From Streptomyces sp. TLI_235 (GTDB lineage Bacteria > Actinomycetota > Actinomycetes > Streptomycetales > Streptomycetaceae): a stretch of DNA of 64,000 bases. Location of the stretch: positions 4,402,001 to 4,466,000 of the forward strand of contig NSGV01000001.1 in NCBI GenBank assembly GCA_002300355.1, in the 5' to 3' direction. The notes beneath the pieces were generated by a model, which saw only the letters and a program-made list of their open reading frames with translations, searched no databases and was not told where the DNA came from. Position numbers and translations under genes: made by a program. Within the stretch, counting starts at the first letter, position 1; every line of letters begins with the position of its first letter. This document shows positions 48,383-57,390 of this stretch, in pieces.

Positions 48383-51307
48383 ATGCCCTCCAGTCAGGCG
48401 CAGCCGCTGGTCAGCGTCATCGTGATCGTCTACAACGACGCCGCCCGGCTGCCCCGGGCGGTGGCCTCCGCCCTCGGGCAGTCGCTGCGCGGCCTGGAGG
48501 TGCTGATCGTCGACGACTGCTCGACCGACGACAGCTTCGCCGTGGCCCGGCGGCTGGAGCAGGAGAACCCGGGCCGCGTGCGGGCCCTGCGGCTGCCGGC
48601 CAACAGCGGCGGCTGCGGCGCCCCGCGCAACCACGGCGTCGCCGAGGCCCGCGGCGAGTACGTGATGTTCCTCGACAGCGACGACGAGCTCGCCGAGCAC
48701 GCCGCCCGCAACCTGTACGAGGCGGGCACCCGCACCGGCGCCGACCTGGTCTCCGGGCTCAGCGTGCGGCGCTTCCTCGGCAGCCGGCACGGCAAGACCG
48801 ACGCCTGGTACCCGTGGATCTACTCGCGCACCCGCACCCTGGACTCGATCGCGGAGCTGCCCGACCTGCTGGTCTGGGACACCCTGTCCACCAACAAGGC
48901 CTACCGTCGGACCTTCCTCGCCGAACACGCGCTGACCTTCCCGGTCGGCATCCTCTACGAGGACCTGCTCTTCTCCTCGCAGGCGTATCTCGCCGCCGGG
49001 CGGATCACCCTGATCCCCAACCGGGTCTACTGGTGGGACGTCGCCCCGCCGAGCAAGGGCGAGCGCTCGCTCTCCAACCGCCGGCACGAGATCCGCAACT
49101 TCACCGACCGGCTGGAGATCCACCGCCGGATCGACGCGATGCTCGCCGACCGCGGCATGGCCGAGCTCAGGTACCGCAAGGACGTCAAGTTCCTCAAGCA
49201 CGACCTGGTGCTGCACCTGCGCGACCTGCCCTTCCTGCCGGAGGACTTCCGCAAGGAGTTCGCCGAGCACGCCCGCGGCTACCTGGCCGGCCTGGCCCCC
49301 GAGGCGTACGAGGAGGTCGGCAGCCCGCAGCGGATCTGCGCCTACCTGCTCGAGCAGGGCGACTGGGACAACCTGCTGCCCGCCGTCGACACCCTGATCA
49401 ACCGGGACAAGCTCGCCGCCCCGCTCACCGAGCAGGACGGCCGGGTGTACTTCTGCGCCGAGCACCTCGACGACCCCGAGGGCCGCAAGGTGCTCGACGT
49501 CACGGCGCACGGCTACCACGCGGCCCCGCTGCGCAAGCTCTTCCTGCGCAACCGGCTCACGCACTGCGCGGCCGGCCCGCAGGGCGTCGAGCTGGCCGGC
49601 CGGATCGTCAACCCGCTCGGCCGGATCCCGGCCGACGCCAAGCTCGCCGCCCGGCTGGACTTCACGCCGCGCCGCAAGGGCCTGAAGTCGTTCTCCTTCC
49701 CCGTCGCCGAGGTCCGGCACGACGGTGACGGCATCAGCTGGCGGGCCGGCGCCGACCTGGCCCGGAAGCTGCGGCCGCTCGGCGTGCTCGACGCGGTCTG
49801 GGACGTCCGCTGCGTGCTGACCGCCAACGGCGAGCGCACCACCACGAGGCTCACCGTCGGCGACCTCGACCTCGCGGCGGCCGGCTCCGCCCCGGTGCGG
49901 CCCCGGCTGACCAGGCTCACCGGCGACCGGCTCACCCCGCACGCCACCGCCCGCGGCCACCTGGCCTTCGAGCTGACCGCCGAGGGCGCCGCCGCCCGGC
50001 GCGGCACCGACCTCGTCGAGCGGGCGCTGCGCGGCGAGGCCTCGGCGCTCGCCAACACCGCCGCCGACCGGGCCCGGCGCACCGTCCGCGCCGCGCTGCA
50101 GCTGCGGCGCACCCTCAACAGCGGTGACACCAAGCTGAAGGTCTACCACCGGCTGCTGCAGCGGATGCCCGTGGTCAAGGGCCAGGTGGTCTTCGAGAGC
50201 CAGCAGGGCCGGCAGTTCAGCGACAGCCCGCGCGCGGTGTACGAGGAGCTGGTGCGCCGCGGCGCGCCGATGAAGCCCGTCTGGTCGTACGCCAAGTCGA
50301 CCGAGGGCTTCCCGTCCGGCGCGAAGCTGGTGCGCCGCTGGTCGTGGCCGTACCTGCGGGCCCTGGCGCAGGCCGAGTTCTGGGTCGACAACCAGGGCTT
50401 CCCGTACCGGCTGCGCAAGCGCCCGGAGACCACCTACATCCAGACATGGCACGGCTCGGCGCTGAAGAAGATGGGCTTCGACCTGGCTTCGCTGAAGCGG
50501 CAGACGCCCGTCCAGCAGGCCGAGTTCCTGGCCGGGCTGAACCGCTTCGACCACTTCGTGGTCCGCTCCGAGCACGACGTGCGCACCCTGGCGCCCGCCT
50601 ACCGGATCGGCGAGGAGCGGCTGCTGCGGGCCGGCTACCCGCGCAACGACGTGCTGCTGCGCGAGGACGCCGGCAAGGACCGGCAGCTGGCCGGCGAGCT
50701 CGGCATCGACCTGTCCAAGCCGGTGGTGCTGTACGCGCCGACCTTCCGCGCGGACGCCCGCGGCACGGTGCGCGCCTTCGAGCTGCCCTTCGACGTCGAG
50801 CAGTTCGCCGAGCGGTTCGGCGACCGGATGACGCTGCTGGTGCGCTGCCACTACCTGAACCGGGTGGTGCTGCCGCCGTCCGTCCGGGGCCGGGTGGTGG
50901 ACGTCTCCGAGGTGCAGGACGTGACCCCGCTGTACCTGCTGGCGGACGCGCTGATCACCGACTACTCGTCCCTGATGTTCGACTACGCGCTGCTCGACCG
51001 GCCGATGCTGTTCTTCGCGTACGACTGGGAGGAGTACGCCGAGGACGTCCGCGGCACCTACTTCGACCTGCTGCGCGAGGCCCCGGGCCCGGTGCTGCGG
51101 GACGCCGGGGAGCTGTACGCGGCGCTGGACGACCTGGAGGCCGGCGGCAAGGAGTACGCCGACCGGCGGCGGGAGTTCGCCGAGGCGTACGGCGAGTACG
51201 ACCGGGGCGACGCCGCGGCCCGGATCGCCGACCTGATGTTCGGCGCGGCGGGCCGCGGCGGGCAGCAGGGCGGCCAGGACCAGCAGGAGCAGGAGGCCGG
51301 CCGGTGA
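48383..51307 (+). CDS. Bifunctional GT2 glycosyltransferase / CDP-glycerol glycerophosphotransferase
   Basis: The 974-residue fusion starts with a GT2 domain (VSVIVIVYNDAARLPRAVAS, LIVDDCSTDD, FLDSDDEL), followed by a middle beta-rich region (about 350-570). It ends with a TagF-type glycerophosphotransferase domain (about 600-950: YIQTWHGSALKKMGF, VVRSEHDVRTLAP, VLYAPTFR, RCHYLNRV, ITDYSSLMFDYALL, FFAYDWEEY). The second domain polymerises glycerol-phosphate or a related polyol; the first would decorate or prime it. This is strong evidence for a teichoic-acid-like wall polymer. Its stop overlaps the GT4 gene (GTGA). The ribosome site (AAGGA) is modest. Confidence 0.9.
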   Translation: MPSSQAQPLVSVIVIVYNDAARLPRAVASALGQSLRGLEVLIVDDCSTDDSFAVARRLEQENPGRVRALRLPANSGGCGAPRNHGVAEARGEYVMFLDSDDELAEHAARNLYEAGTRTGADLVSGLSVRRFLGSRHGKTDAWYPWIYSRTRTLDSIAELPDLLVWDTLSTNKAYRRTFLAEHALTFPVGILYEDLLFSSQAYLAAGRITLIPNRVYWWDVAPPSKGERSLSNRRHEIRNFTDRLEIHRRIDAMLADRGMAELRYRKDVKFLKHDLVLHLRDLPFLPEDFRKEFAEHARGYLAGLAPEAYEEVGSPQRICAYLLEQGDWDNLLPAVDTLINRDKLAAPLTEQDGRVYFCAEHLDDPEGRKVLDVTAHGYHAAPLRKLFLRNRLTHCAAGPQGVELAGRIVNPLGRIPADAKLAARLDFTPRRKGLKSFSFPVAEVRHDGDGISWRAGADLARKLRPLGVLDAVWDVRCVLTANGERTTTRLTVGDLDLAAAGSAPVRPRLTRLTGDRLTPHATARGHLAFELTAEGAAARRGTDLVERALRGEASALANTAADRARRTVRAALQLRRTLNSGDTKLKVYHRLLQRMPVVKGQVVFESQQGRQFSDSPRAVYEELVRRGAPMKPVWSYAKSTEGFPSGAKLVRRWSWPYLRALAQAEFWVDNQGFPYRLRKRPETTYIQTWHGSALKKMGFDLASLKRQTPVQQAEFLAGLNRFDHFVVRSEHDVRTLAPAYRIGEERLLRAGYPRNDVLLREDAGKDRQLAGELGIDLSKPVVLYAPTFRADARGTVRAFELPFDVEQFAERFGDRMTLLVRCHYLNRVVLPPSVRGRVVDVSEVQDVTPLYLLADALITDYSSLMFDYALLDRPMLFFAYDWEEYAEDVRGTYFDLLREAPGPVLRDAGELYAALDDLEAGGKEYADRRREFAEAYGEYDRGDAAARIADLMFGAAGRGGQQGGQDQQEQEAGR

Positions 51308-52446
51308 GCCGCGACATCTTCATCGTCAGCAACAGCGTCGACGAGCTGGGCGGCGTCGCCAGCTGGTCGCACCGGATGGCCGAGCTGCTGACCGGCCGCG
51401 GCCACCGGGTCGAACTGATCGGCATCTGCCCGGCCGTGCTGCACAAGGACTTCGGTGACGGCCTGCCGTACGGCATGACCACCCTGTACGACGCCCAGCC
51501 GCCGGCCGCCTGGACGCCCGCCTACCCGTGGCAGCGGCTGGACGTCGCCGCCCGGCGGCGGCAGGCCGCCCGCGCGGCCGGGATGCGGGAGGCCGCCGAG
51601 CGGATGAGTGCGATGTTCCGCGCCGCCCGCCCGGGCGCCGTGGTGATCGTCACCCAGGTGTGGGCGATGGAGTGGGTGGCGCTCGCCGACCTGAAGGGCC
51701 TTCAGGTCGTCGGCATGAGCCACGAGTCCTTCGACACCTGCCGTGCCTCCTCCCGCTTCGCCCGGGTGCAGCGCCACTACGCGGACGTGGACCGACTGGT
51801 GGTGCTCACCGAGGAGGACGCGGACGCCTGGATCCGGCAGGGCATGAACTCCACCTGCGGCATCCCCAACCCGCTGCCCTTCCCGGTGCCCGAGGCGGTG
51901 GCCCCGGCCGAGCGCACGGTGGTCTCGATCGGCCGGCTCGCCCAGGAGAAGGGCGTCGACCTGCTGCTGGAGACCTGGGCCGAGGCCGTCCGCGGCCGCG
52001 AGGGCTGGCGGCTGAAGATCTACGGCCTGGGCGAGGAGGAGGACGCGCTGCGCGCCCAGTGCACCGAGCTCGGTCTGGACGGCTCGGTCGAGTTCTGCGG
52101 CCGGACGGACGACGTGCCGGGGGCGCTCTCCGGCGCGGGGGTCTTCGTGCTCTCCTCGCGCGGCGAGGGCTTTCCGATCTCGCTCATGGAGGCGATGGCC
52201 TGCGGCGTCCCCTGCGTGGCCTTCGACTGCGCGCCGGGCGTGCACGAGATCGTCCGGGACGGCGAGGACGGGCTGCTCGCCCCGGTCGGCAACACCTCCG
52301 CGCTGGCCCGCCAGCTCGGCCGGCTGATGGACGACCGGGAGCTGCGCGACACCATGGGGGAGCGGGCCAGGGAGGCGATCGTCCGGTACGCGCCGGACCG
52401 GGTGCTCGACCGCTGGGAGGAGCTGTTCGCCCTGCTGGAGGCGTGA
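51304..52446 (+). CDS. Family 4 glycosyltransferase
   Basis: The 380-residue GT-B protein has an N-terminal acceptor domain (IVSNSVDELGGVASWSHRMA) and a C-terminal nucleotide-sugar domain. The latter contains SIGRLAQEKGVDLLLETWAE, LKIYGLGEEEDALR, the E-x7-E motif in SRGEGFPISLMEAMACGVP and FDCAPGVHEIVRDGEDG. It retains configuration at the sugar linked. The GTG start overlaps the stop of the fusion gene, so both are translated together in building the surface glycopolymer. It ends at a large nested inverted repeat. Confidence 0.9.
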   Translation: MSRDIFIVSNSVDELGGVASWSHRMAELLTGRGHRVELIGICPAVLHKDFGDGLPYGMTTLYDAQPPAAWTPAYPWQRLDVAARRRQAARAAGMREAAERMSAMFRAARPGAVVIVTQVWAMEWVALADLKGLQVVGMSHESFDTCRASSRFARVQRHYADVDRLVVLTEEDADAWIRQGMNSTCGIPNPLPFPVPEAVAPAERTVVSIGRLAQEKGVDLLLETWAEAVRGREGWRLKIYGLGEEEDALRAQCTELGLDGSVEFCGRTDDVPGALSGAGVFVLSSRGEGFPISLMEAMACGVPCVAFDCAPGVHEIVRDGEDGLLAPVGNTSALARQLGRLMDDRELRDTMGERAREAIVRYAPDRVLDRWEELFALLEA

Positions 52447-52634
52447 GCCCGGCAGTCGCGAAGTCTCCGGGCGTGCCGTGACGGCGATTCGGACATACAG
52501 CTGAAATGCTGACAAAGTCGCCCTGTTCATCGCGCCCGCGCACAGCCTCGGGAGGAGCCCCGGTGCGCCCCAGGAAAGAACCCACCCGCCCGTCCCCGGC
52601 CGGCCCTCGCCCCACCGGGCCGAGGCTCCGGGTA

Positions 52635-52736
52635 CCGTCCGGCGGCTGACCCCCCGCCACCGAGGCCGGGCCCGGCGGCCGCACCGCGCAAGGGAGGCGG
52701 CCGCCGGGCCCTCCAACGCCCGCAGCCGCCGGACGG
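52635..52736. terminator. Nested inverted repeats between convergent genes
   Basis: An outer 14-bp perfect repeat (52635-52648 with 52723-52736) encloses an inner 15-bp perfect repeat (52668-52682 with 52697-52711). It lies between the GT4 stop at 52446 and the convergent sensor-kinase stop at 52744, and can fold in RNA from both strands. Bidirectional termination is the simplest role. The stretch 52447-52634 shows no gene. Confidence 0.7.
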
Positions 52737-52743
52737 AGGCGGG

Positions 52744-53931
52744 TCAGACCCGGGCGGCCCGGGTACGCCAGGGCAGCTCGACCGTCACCGAGGTCGGGCC
52801 GCCGGCCGGGCTCTCCACCAGGAACACCCCGTCCACCGCGCCCACCCGCTCGGCCAGCCCCGCCAGGCCGCTGCCCCGCAGCGGGTCGGCGCCGCCCCGG
52901 CCGTCGTCCCGCACCGTCAGCATCAGCCGGTCGCCCGACCGCCAGACGTCCACCGTCGCCGTCCGGGCACCGGCGTGCTTGGAGACATTGGTCAGCAGCT
53001 CGCTGACCGTGAAGTAGGCGATCCCCTCCACCGCCGCGTCCGGCCGCTCCGAGCCCTTCAGGTCGACGTTGACCTTCACCCCTCCGGGCACGGTGCAGCG
53101 GGCCGCCACGGACGAGAGCGCCGCGTCCAGGCCCCGGTCGGTGAGCACCGCCGGGTGGATGCCCCGGGCGAGGTTCCGCAGCTCCTGCAGGGCGATCTTC
53201 ACCTCGCCGTGCGCCGCGTCCACCATCCGCGCGGCACCGGCCACGTCCTCCGGCGTCCGGCTCTCGTACAGGTGCTCCTTGGCCAGGCCGAGGTCCATGG
53301 CGAGGGCCACCAGCCGCGCCTGCGCGCCGTCGTGCAGGTCCCGCTCGATCCGGCGCAGGTCCGCCGCCGCGGTGTCGACCACCGCGCCGCGGTCCTCCTC
53401 GAGCTCCCGCACCCGCTCGGTCAGCGCGTTCGGGCAGAGCAGGGCGCCCACCAGCATCCGCTCGACCACCGCCAGGCCGCGCATCGCCCACGGCAGCACC
53501 GGCCAGCCCACCACCACCAGCACCAGCGTGAGGGTGAAGCCGATGATCCCCCAGGGCAGCAGCAGCACCCCGTACAGCACCGAGCGCCAGCTCAGCCCGT
53601 CCGTCAGACAAGCCACCACCCAGCCCGCCACCCCCGGCCGGACGGGCGTCAGCGGGCCCGCCTCCGGCACCTCCGAGCCCAGCGCGGCGCGGGCCCGCCG
53701 CCGGGCCAGCGCCCCCAGCCACCGGCCGCCCGCCAGGCCGACCGCCAGCAACGGCAGGCCGAGCACCGTCACCGCCAGGCCCAGGCCGACGCTCAGCGTC
53801 ACCACGGTGAAGACGAACCCGGCGATGCCCAGCGGCAGGTTGAGCAGCATGTGCTGCACCTGCAGCCACAGCTGCCGCCCGTACAGGGAGGGCCGGGCCG
53901 CCTTCTCCCCGCGGTCGACCTGGTCCTTCAT
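52744..53931 (-). CDS. Sensor histidine kinase (NarL-system type)
   Basis: The 395-residue membrane protein has an N-terminal sensor module with four hydrophobic helices in two pairs (about residues 32-75 and 115-148), like the streptomycete Sensor domain. A HisKA_3 region follows with the phospho-acceptor in RIERDLHDGAQARLV (His200), then a HATPase domain with the N-box SELLTNVSKHAGA and the G-boxes VRDDGRGGADPLRGSGL. Such kinases normally pair with an adjacent LuxR-type response regulator, but none is present on either side. The ATG at 53931 has GGGAGG about 12 bases upstream. Confidence 0.9.
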   Translation of the reverse strand: MKDQVDRGEKAARPSLYGRQLWLQVQHMLLNLPLGIAGFVFTVVTLSVGLGLAVTVLGLPLLAVGLAGGRWLGALARRRARAALGSEVPEAGPLTPVRPGVAGWVVACLTDGLSWRSVLYGVLLLPWGIIGFTLTLVLVVVGWPVLPWAMRGLAVVERMLVGALLCPNALTERVRELEEDRGAVVDTAAADLRRIERDLHDGAQARLVALAMDLGLAKEHLYESRTPEDVAGAARMVDAAHGEVKIALQELRNLARGIHPAVLTDRGLDAALSSVAARCTVPGGVKVNVDLKGSERPDAAVEGIAYFTVSELLTNVSKHAGARTATVDVWRSGDRLMLTVRDDGRGGADPLRGSGLAGLAERVGAVDGVFLVESPAGGPTSVTVELPWRTRAARV

Positions 53932-54270
53932 GCGTGCACCGCCCTCCCGACGGACCTCGTCCCCGTCGCCGACCAGCGGGTGGGCGCCCCTGCGGCACCC
54001 CGACACCCGCTGCCCGACCAGCATCGCCGGTCGCGGCAGCCCGCCGCCATGGGGTTGGACGCCCTCCCCGGACGGGGGTTATCCCCACCCCCGGGGCCGG
54101 CGGGACACCCGGGGCCGCCGGGGCCGGTGTCCAGCATGCGTCTTGCGGATCGGGCGGGTTCAGGAGTAGACGAGCAGTGCACTTAGACTCACGCCTGAGC
54201 AATGGTTATGGGCGCGTAAAGAGATCGGATCCCGCCGCCCGGCGGGTCCGGCCGATGTGGAGGCGAACGC
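53932..54270. other. Divergent intergenic region upstream of the nuo operon
   Basis: This 339-bp gap separates the sensor kinase from nuoA. Next to nuoA lies a less GC-rich 60-bp stretch with TTAGAC (54183-54188), a 17-base spacer and TTATGG (54206-54211), a weak candidate promoter. The part near the kinase is very G/C-rich. I find no gene, and no exact operator repeat. Confidence 0.45.
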
Positions 54271-54678
54271 ATGAAGGGGCAGCTGGCTGCTGCCGGCGCT
54301 GCCGCGGGCAGCGGCTACTTCGACGCGTACGCGGCGGTGGGGCTGCTCGCCGTCGTCGGCGTGCTGTTCGTCGCGGTGTCGTTCACCGCCAACCGGCTGC
54401 TGCGGCCGGTGGTGTACTCGCCGGAGAAGCTGCTGGCGTACGAGTGCGGAGTGGACCCGGTCGGTGAGGGGTGGGCGCACACCCACATCCGGTACTACGT
54501 CTATGCCTTCCTTTACGTGATCTTCGCGGTCGACGCGATCTACCTCTTCCCGTGGGCGACGGTCTTCGCCGCCGCGGGCTACGGGGCGGCGACGCTGGTG
54601 GAGATGTTCGTCTTCATCGGCTTCCTCGCGGTCGGACTGCTCTACGCCTGGAAGAAGGGCGTTCTGGAATGGACGTGA
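54271..54678 (+). CDS. nuoA: NADH-quinone oxidoreductase subunit A
   Basis: The 135-residue membrane protein has three transmembrane helices and the subunit A signature: LLAYECGVDPVGEG in the loop after helix 1, then YYVYAFLYVIFAVDAIYLFPW. NuoA sits at the quinone entry site at the joint of the membrane and peripheral arms. It opens a ten-gene run nuoA-B-C-H-I-J-K-L-M-N. It overlaps nuoB by ten bases. Confidence 0.93.
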   Translation: MKGQLAAAGAAAGSGYFDAYAAVGLLAVVGVLFVAVSFTANRLLRPVVYSPEKLLAYECGVDPVGEGWAHTHIRYYVYAFLYVIFAVDAIYLFPWATVFAAAGYGAATLVEMFVFIGFLAVGLLYAWKKGVLEWT

Positions 54679-55292
54679 CCCACGCCCACGCGCACGGCGG
54701 CGACGGCCCCGTGCCGCTCGGCATCCCCGACCCGGCCCGCCCCGGCGCCGTCGAACCGCGCCGGCTGGGCCCGCTGGCCCGGCTCGCGCCGGACCCGGTC
54801 AAGGTGGTCCTCAACTGGGGCCGCCGCTACAGCCTCTGGTGCTTCAACTTCGGCCTCGCCTGCTGCGCGATCGAGTTCATCGCCGCGTCGATGGCCAAGC
54901 ACGACTTCATCCGGATGGGAGTCATCCCGTTCGCGCCCGGCCCCCGCCAGGCCGACCTGATGATCGTCTCCGGCACCGTCACCGACAAGATGGCCCCGGC
55001 CGTCAAGCGTCTGTACGAGCAGATGCCGGAGCCGAAGTACGTGATCTCCTTCGGCGCCTGCTCCAATTCCGGCGGCCCGTACTGGGACTCCTACTCCGTC
55101 ACCAAGGGCGTGGACCAGATCATCCCGGTCGACGTCTACGTGCCGGGCTGCCCGCCGCGGCCCGAGGCACTGCTCCAGGGCATCCTCAAGCTCCAGGAGA
55201 AGATCGCCGCCGAATCGCTCCCGCAGCGCTACACCGCGCCCGCCTCCGCGCTCCGCCGCGGACTGGTCGCCGGACCGGAGGGCGCGAAGTGA
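54669..55292 (+). CDS. nuoB: NADH-quinone oxidoreductase subunit B
   Basis: The 207-residue protein carries the N2 4Fe-4S ligands: the tandem cysteines in FGLACCAIEF, Cys in SFGACSNSGGPY and Cys in YVPGCPPRPEAL. N2 passes electrons to quinone. A His/Ala/Pro-rich N-terminal extension of about 40 residues precedes the conserved region (VKVVLNWGRRYSLWCFNFG). The ATG lies inside the last codons of nuoA and its stop overlaps nuoC by GTGA. Confidence 0.94.
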   Translation: MDVTHAHAHGGDGPVPLGIPDPARPGAVEPRRLGPLARLAPDPVKVVLNWGRRYSLWCFNFGLACCAIEFIAASMAKHDFIRMGVIPFAPGPRQADLMIVSGTVTDKMAPAVKRLYEQMPEPKYVISFGACSNSGGPYWDSYSVTKGVDQIIPVDVYVPGCPPRPEALLQGILKLQEKIAAESLPQRYTAPASALRRGLVAGPEGAK

Positions 55293-56434
55293 CCACCCCC
55301 GAGCAGCCGGGCACCGAGCCGGTGCCGGGCGCCGAGTCCGTGCCCGAGGCCGCCGCCGAGCAGCCCGCCGCCGAGCCGACCCCGGCCGAGCGGACGGCCG
55401 CCGCGATCGGCCCCTGGGCCACCGCCGCCGAGGCCTACGACCTACTGACGGTCGACGTCCCGGCCGAACACTGGATCGAGGCGCTCACCGCCGCCCGCGA
55501 CGGCCTCGGCCTCAGCTACTTCGACTGGCTGAGCGCCGTCGACGAACTCGCCGAGGGCTTCTCCGTCGCCGCCCACCTCGCCGACATCGCCACCCCCGGC
55601 GCCGTCCGCCACCTGCTGGTGCGCACCCGGGTGCCGCGCGAGAAGGCCGCCCTGCCCACCGCCGTCGGCGTGTACGCCGGCGCGGGCTGGCACGAGCGGG
55701 AGACCCACGAGATGTTCGGCATCGACTTCGCCGACCACCCGCACCTGGTCACCCTGCTGCTGCCGGACGGCTTCGAGGGCCACCCGCTGCGCAAGGACTT
55801 CGTGCTCGCCGCCCGGGTCGCCAAGGCCTGGCCGGGCGCCAAGGAGCCCGGCGAGTCCGACCACGGCGACGGCCCGGCCCGGCGCAAGATGCAGCCCCCC
55901 GGCGTGCCCGACCCCAACGAGTGGGGCCCGCTCAAGGGCACCCTGCCCCCCGTCGCCGAGCGCCCGGCCCGTGCCGCACGCACCCCGCGGGCGGCCGGAG
56001 CGGGACCGCGGGCCGCGGCTGCTGCGGCCGGCGCCGGACCCGGTGCGGCTGCTGCGGCCGGGGCCGAGGGCGCTCCCGTCCGGGCCGACCGGCCCCGGCG
56101 AACCCGTTCGATCAGCGAGGGCTCGGTCAGCCAGGCCGCCGCCCCGGCGGCCCCCGCCGAGCCCGGCACCCCGGTCGAGCCCACCGAGGAACGGCCGCGC
56201 CGCACCGCCCGGACGCAGTCCTCGGACGCCCCCTGGCACGCACCCGTCCCGGCCCACGACGAAACCCCGGCCCAGCCCGAGCCCGCCGCTCCCGCGGAGC
56301 CGGCGAAGCCGGAGCCGGCCGAGCCCGCCGCGAAGCCCGAGCCCGCGGCAGAACCCGCGGCGCCCGCCGAGCCCGCGGCACCGCAGGACCCCGACAGCCC
56401 GCAGACCCCCGGCCAGGACGGAGACGGCGCGTGA
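55289..56434 (+). CDS. nuoC: NADH-quinone oxidoreductase subunit C with long low-complexity tail
   Basis: Residues about 50-175 are the 30-kDa subunit domain (SYFDWLSAVDEL, RVPREKAALPTAVGVYAGAGWHERE in part, HEMFGIDFADHPHLVTLLLPDGFEGHPLRKDF). The family-typical end is near residue 185. The remaining 190 residues are Ala/Pro/Glu/Arg-rich low complexity with no fold I can name, probably disordered. A subunit D gene, the usual partner, is absent. The frame overlaps nuoB and nuoH by GTGA at each end. Confidence 0.88.
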   Translation: MTTPEQPGTEPVPGAESVPEAAAEQPAAEPTPAERTAAAIGPWATAAEAYDLLTVDVPAEHWIEALTAARDGLGLSYFDWLSAVDELAEGFSVAAHLADIATPGAVRHLLVRTRVPREKAALPTAVGVYAGAGWHERETHEMFGIDFADHPHLVTLLLPDGFEGHPLRKDFVLAARVAKAWPGAKEPGESDHGDGPARRKMQPPGVPDPNEWGPLKGTLPPVAERPARAARTPRAAGAGPRAAAAAAGAGPGAAAAAGAEGAPVRADRPRRTRSISEGSVSQAAAPAAPAEPGTPVEPTEERPRRTARTQSSDAPWHAPVPAHDETPAQPEPAAPAEPAKPEPAEPAAKPEPAAEPAAPAEPAAPQDPDSPQTPGQDGDGA

Positions 56435-57390
56435 ACCTCCTCGACACGCTGCTGCGCTGCGTCGCCACCCTGGTGGTCTTCCTGGTGCTGCCGCTGGTGA
56501 TCGGCCAGACCGAGCACAAGGTGATGGCGCACATGCAGGGCCGCCTCGGCCCGATGTACGCCGGCGGCTTCCACGGCTGGGCGCAGCTGGTCGCCGACGG
56601 CGTCAAGTTCGCGCAGAAGGAGGACGTCGTCCCGGCCGGTGCCGACCGGCGGATCTTCCAGCTGGCGCCCGCCGTCGCGCTGCTGCCGTACCTGCTGGTG
56701 CTGCTGGCGATCCCGATCGGCCCGGGCGGCTTCGTCGGCCAGGCGATCGACGCCGGCATCTTCTTCGTGCTCGCCGTCATGGGCATCGGCGTGCTCGGCT
56801 CGCTGATGGCCGGGTGGGCGTCCGCCAACAAGTTCTCGCTGCTCGGCGGTCTGCGCACGGCCGCCCAGCTGATGTCGTACGAGCTGCCGATGCTGCTCGC
56901 GGCCGCCTCGGTGGCGATGGCCGCCGGCACGGTGGCGCTGCCCGGGATCGTGGACGCCTTCCACTGGTGGTGGATCCCGTGGCAGGCGATCGGCGCCTTC
57001 GTCTTCTTCACCGCGGGTCTCGCCGAACTCCAGCGGCCGCCGTTCGACATGCCGATCGCCGACTCGGAGATCATCTTCGGCGCGTACACCGAGTACACCG
57101 GCCTGCGCTTCGCACTGTTCCTGCTCTCCGAGTACGCGGGCATCGTGGTGGTCGCCGGCCTCACCACGGTGCTCTTCCTCGGCGGCTGGCACGGCCCGTT
57201 CTCGGACTCGCTCGGCTGGCTGTGGACCCTGCTCAAGACCTTCGCGCTGGCCTTCGTGGTGATCTGGCTCCGGGTCACCTACCCGCGGCTGCGCGAGGAC
57301 CAGCTGATGCGCTTCGCGTGGACGGTGCTCATCCCGCTCGCGCTCGTCCAGCTGGCCCTCACCGGCATCGTCAAGGTGGCGATCTCCTGA
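56431..57390 (+). CDS. nuoH: NADH-quinone oxidoreductase subunit H
   Basis: The 319-residue membrane protein has about eight transmembrane helices and subunit H landmarks: EHKVMAHMQGRLGPMYAG near residue 28, LADGVKFAQKED near 54, the ELQRPPFDMPIADSE loop near 200 and EYTGLRFALFLLSEY. NuoH forms most of the quinone chamber and the first proton path. The GTG start overlaps nuoC. Confidence 0.95.
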   Translation: MNLLDTLLRCVATLVVFLVLPLVIGQTEHKVMAHMQGRLGPMYAGGFHGWAQLVADGVKFAQKEDVVPAGADRRIFQLAPAVALLPYLLVLLAIPIGPGGFVGQAIDAGIFFVLAVMGIGVLGSLMAGWASANKFSLLGGLRTAAQLMSYELPMLLAAASVAMAAGTVALPGIVDAFHWWWIPWQAIGAFVFFTAGLAELQRPPFDMPIADSEIIFGAYTEYTGLRFALFLLSEYAGIVVVAGLTTVLFLGGWHGPFSDSLGWLWTLLKTFALAFVVIWLRVTYPRLREDQLMRFAWTVLIPLALVQLALTGIVKVAIS

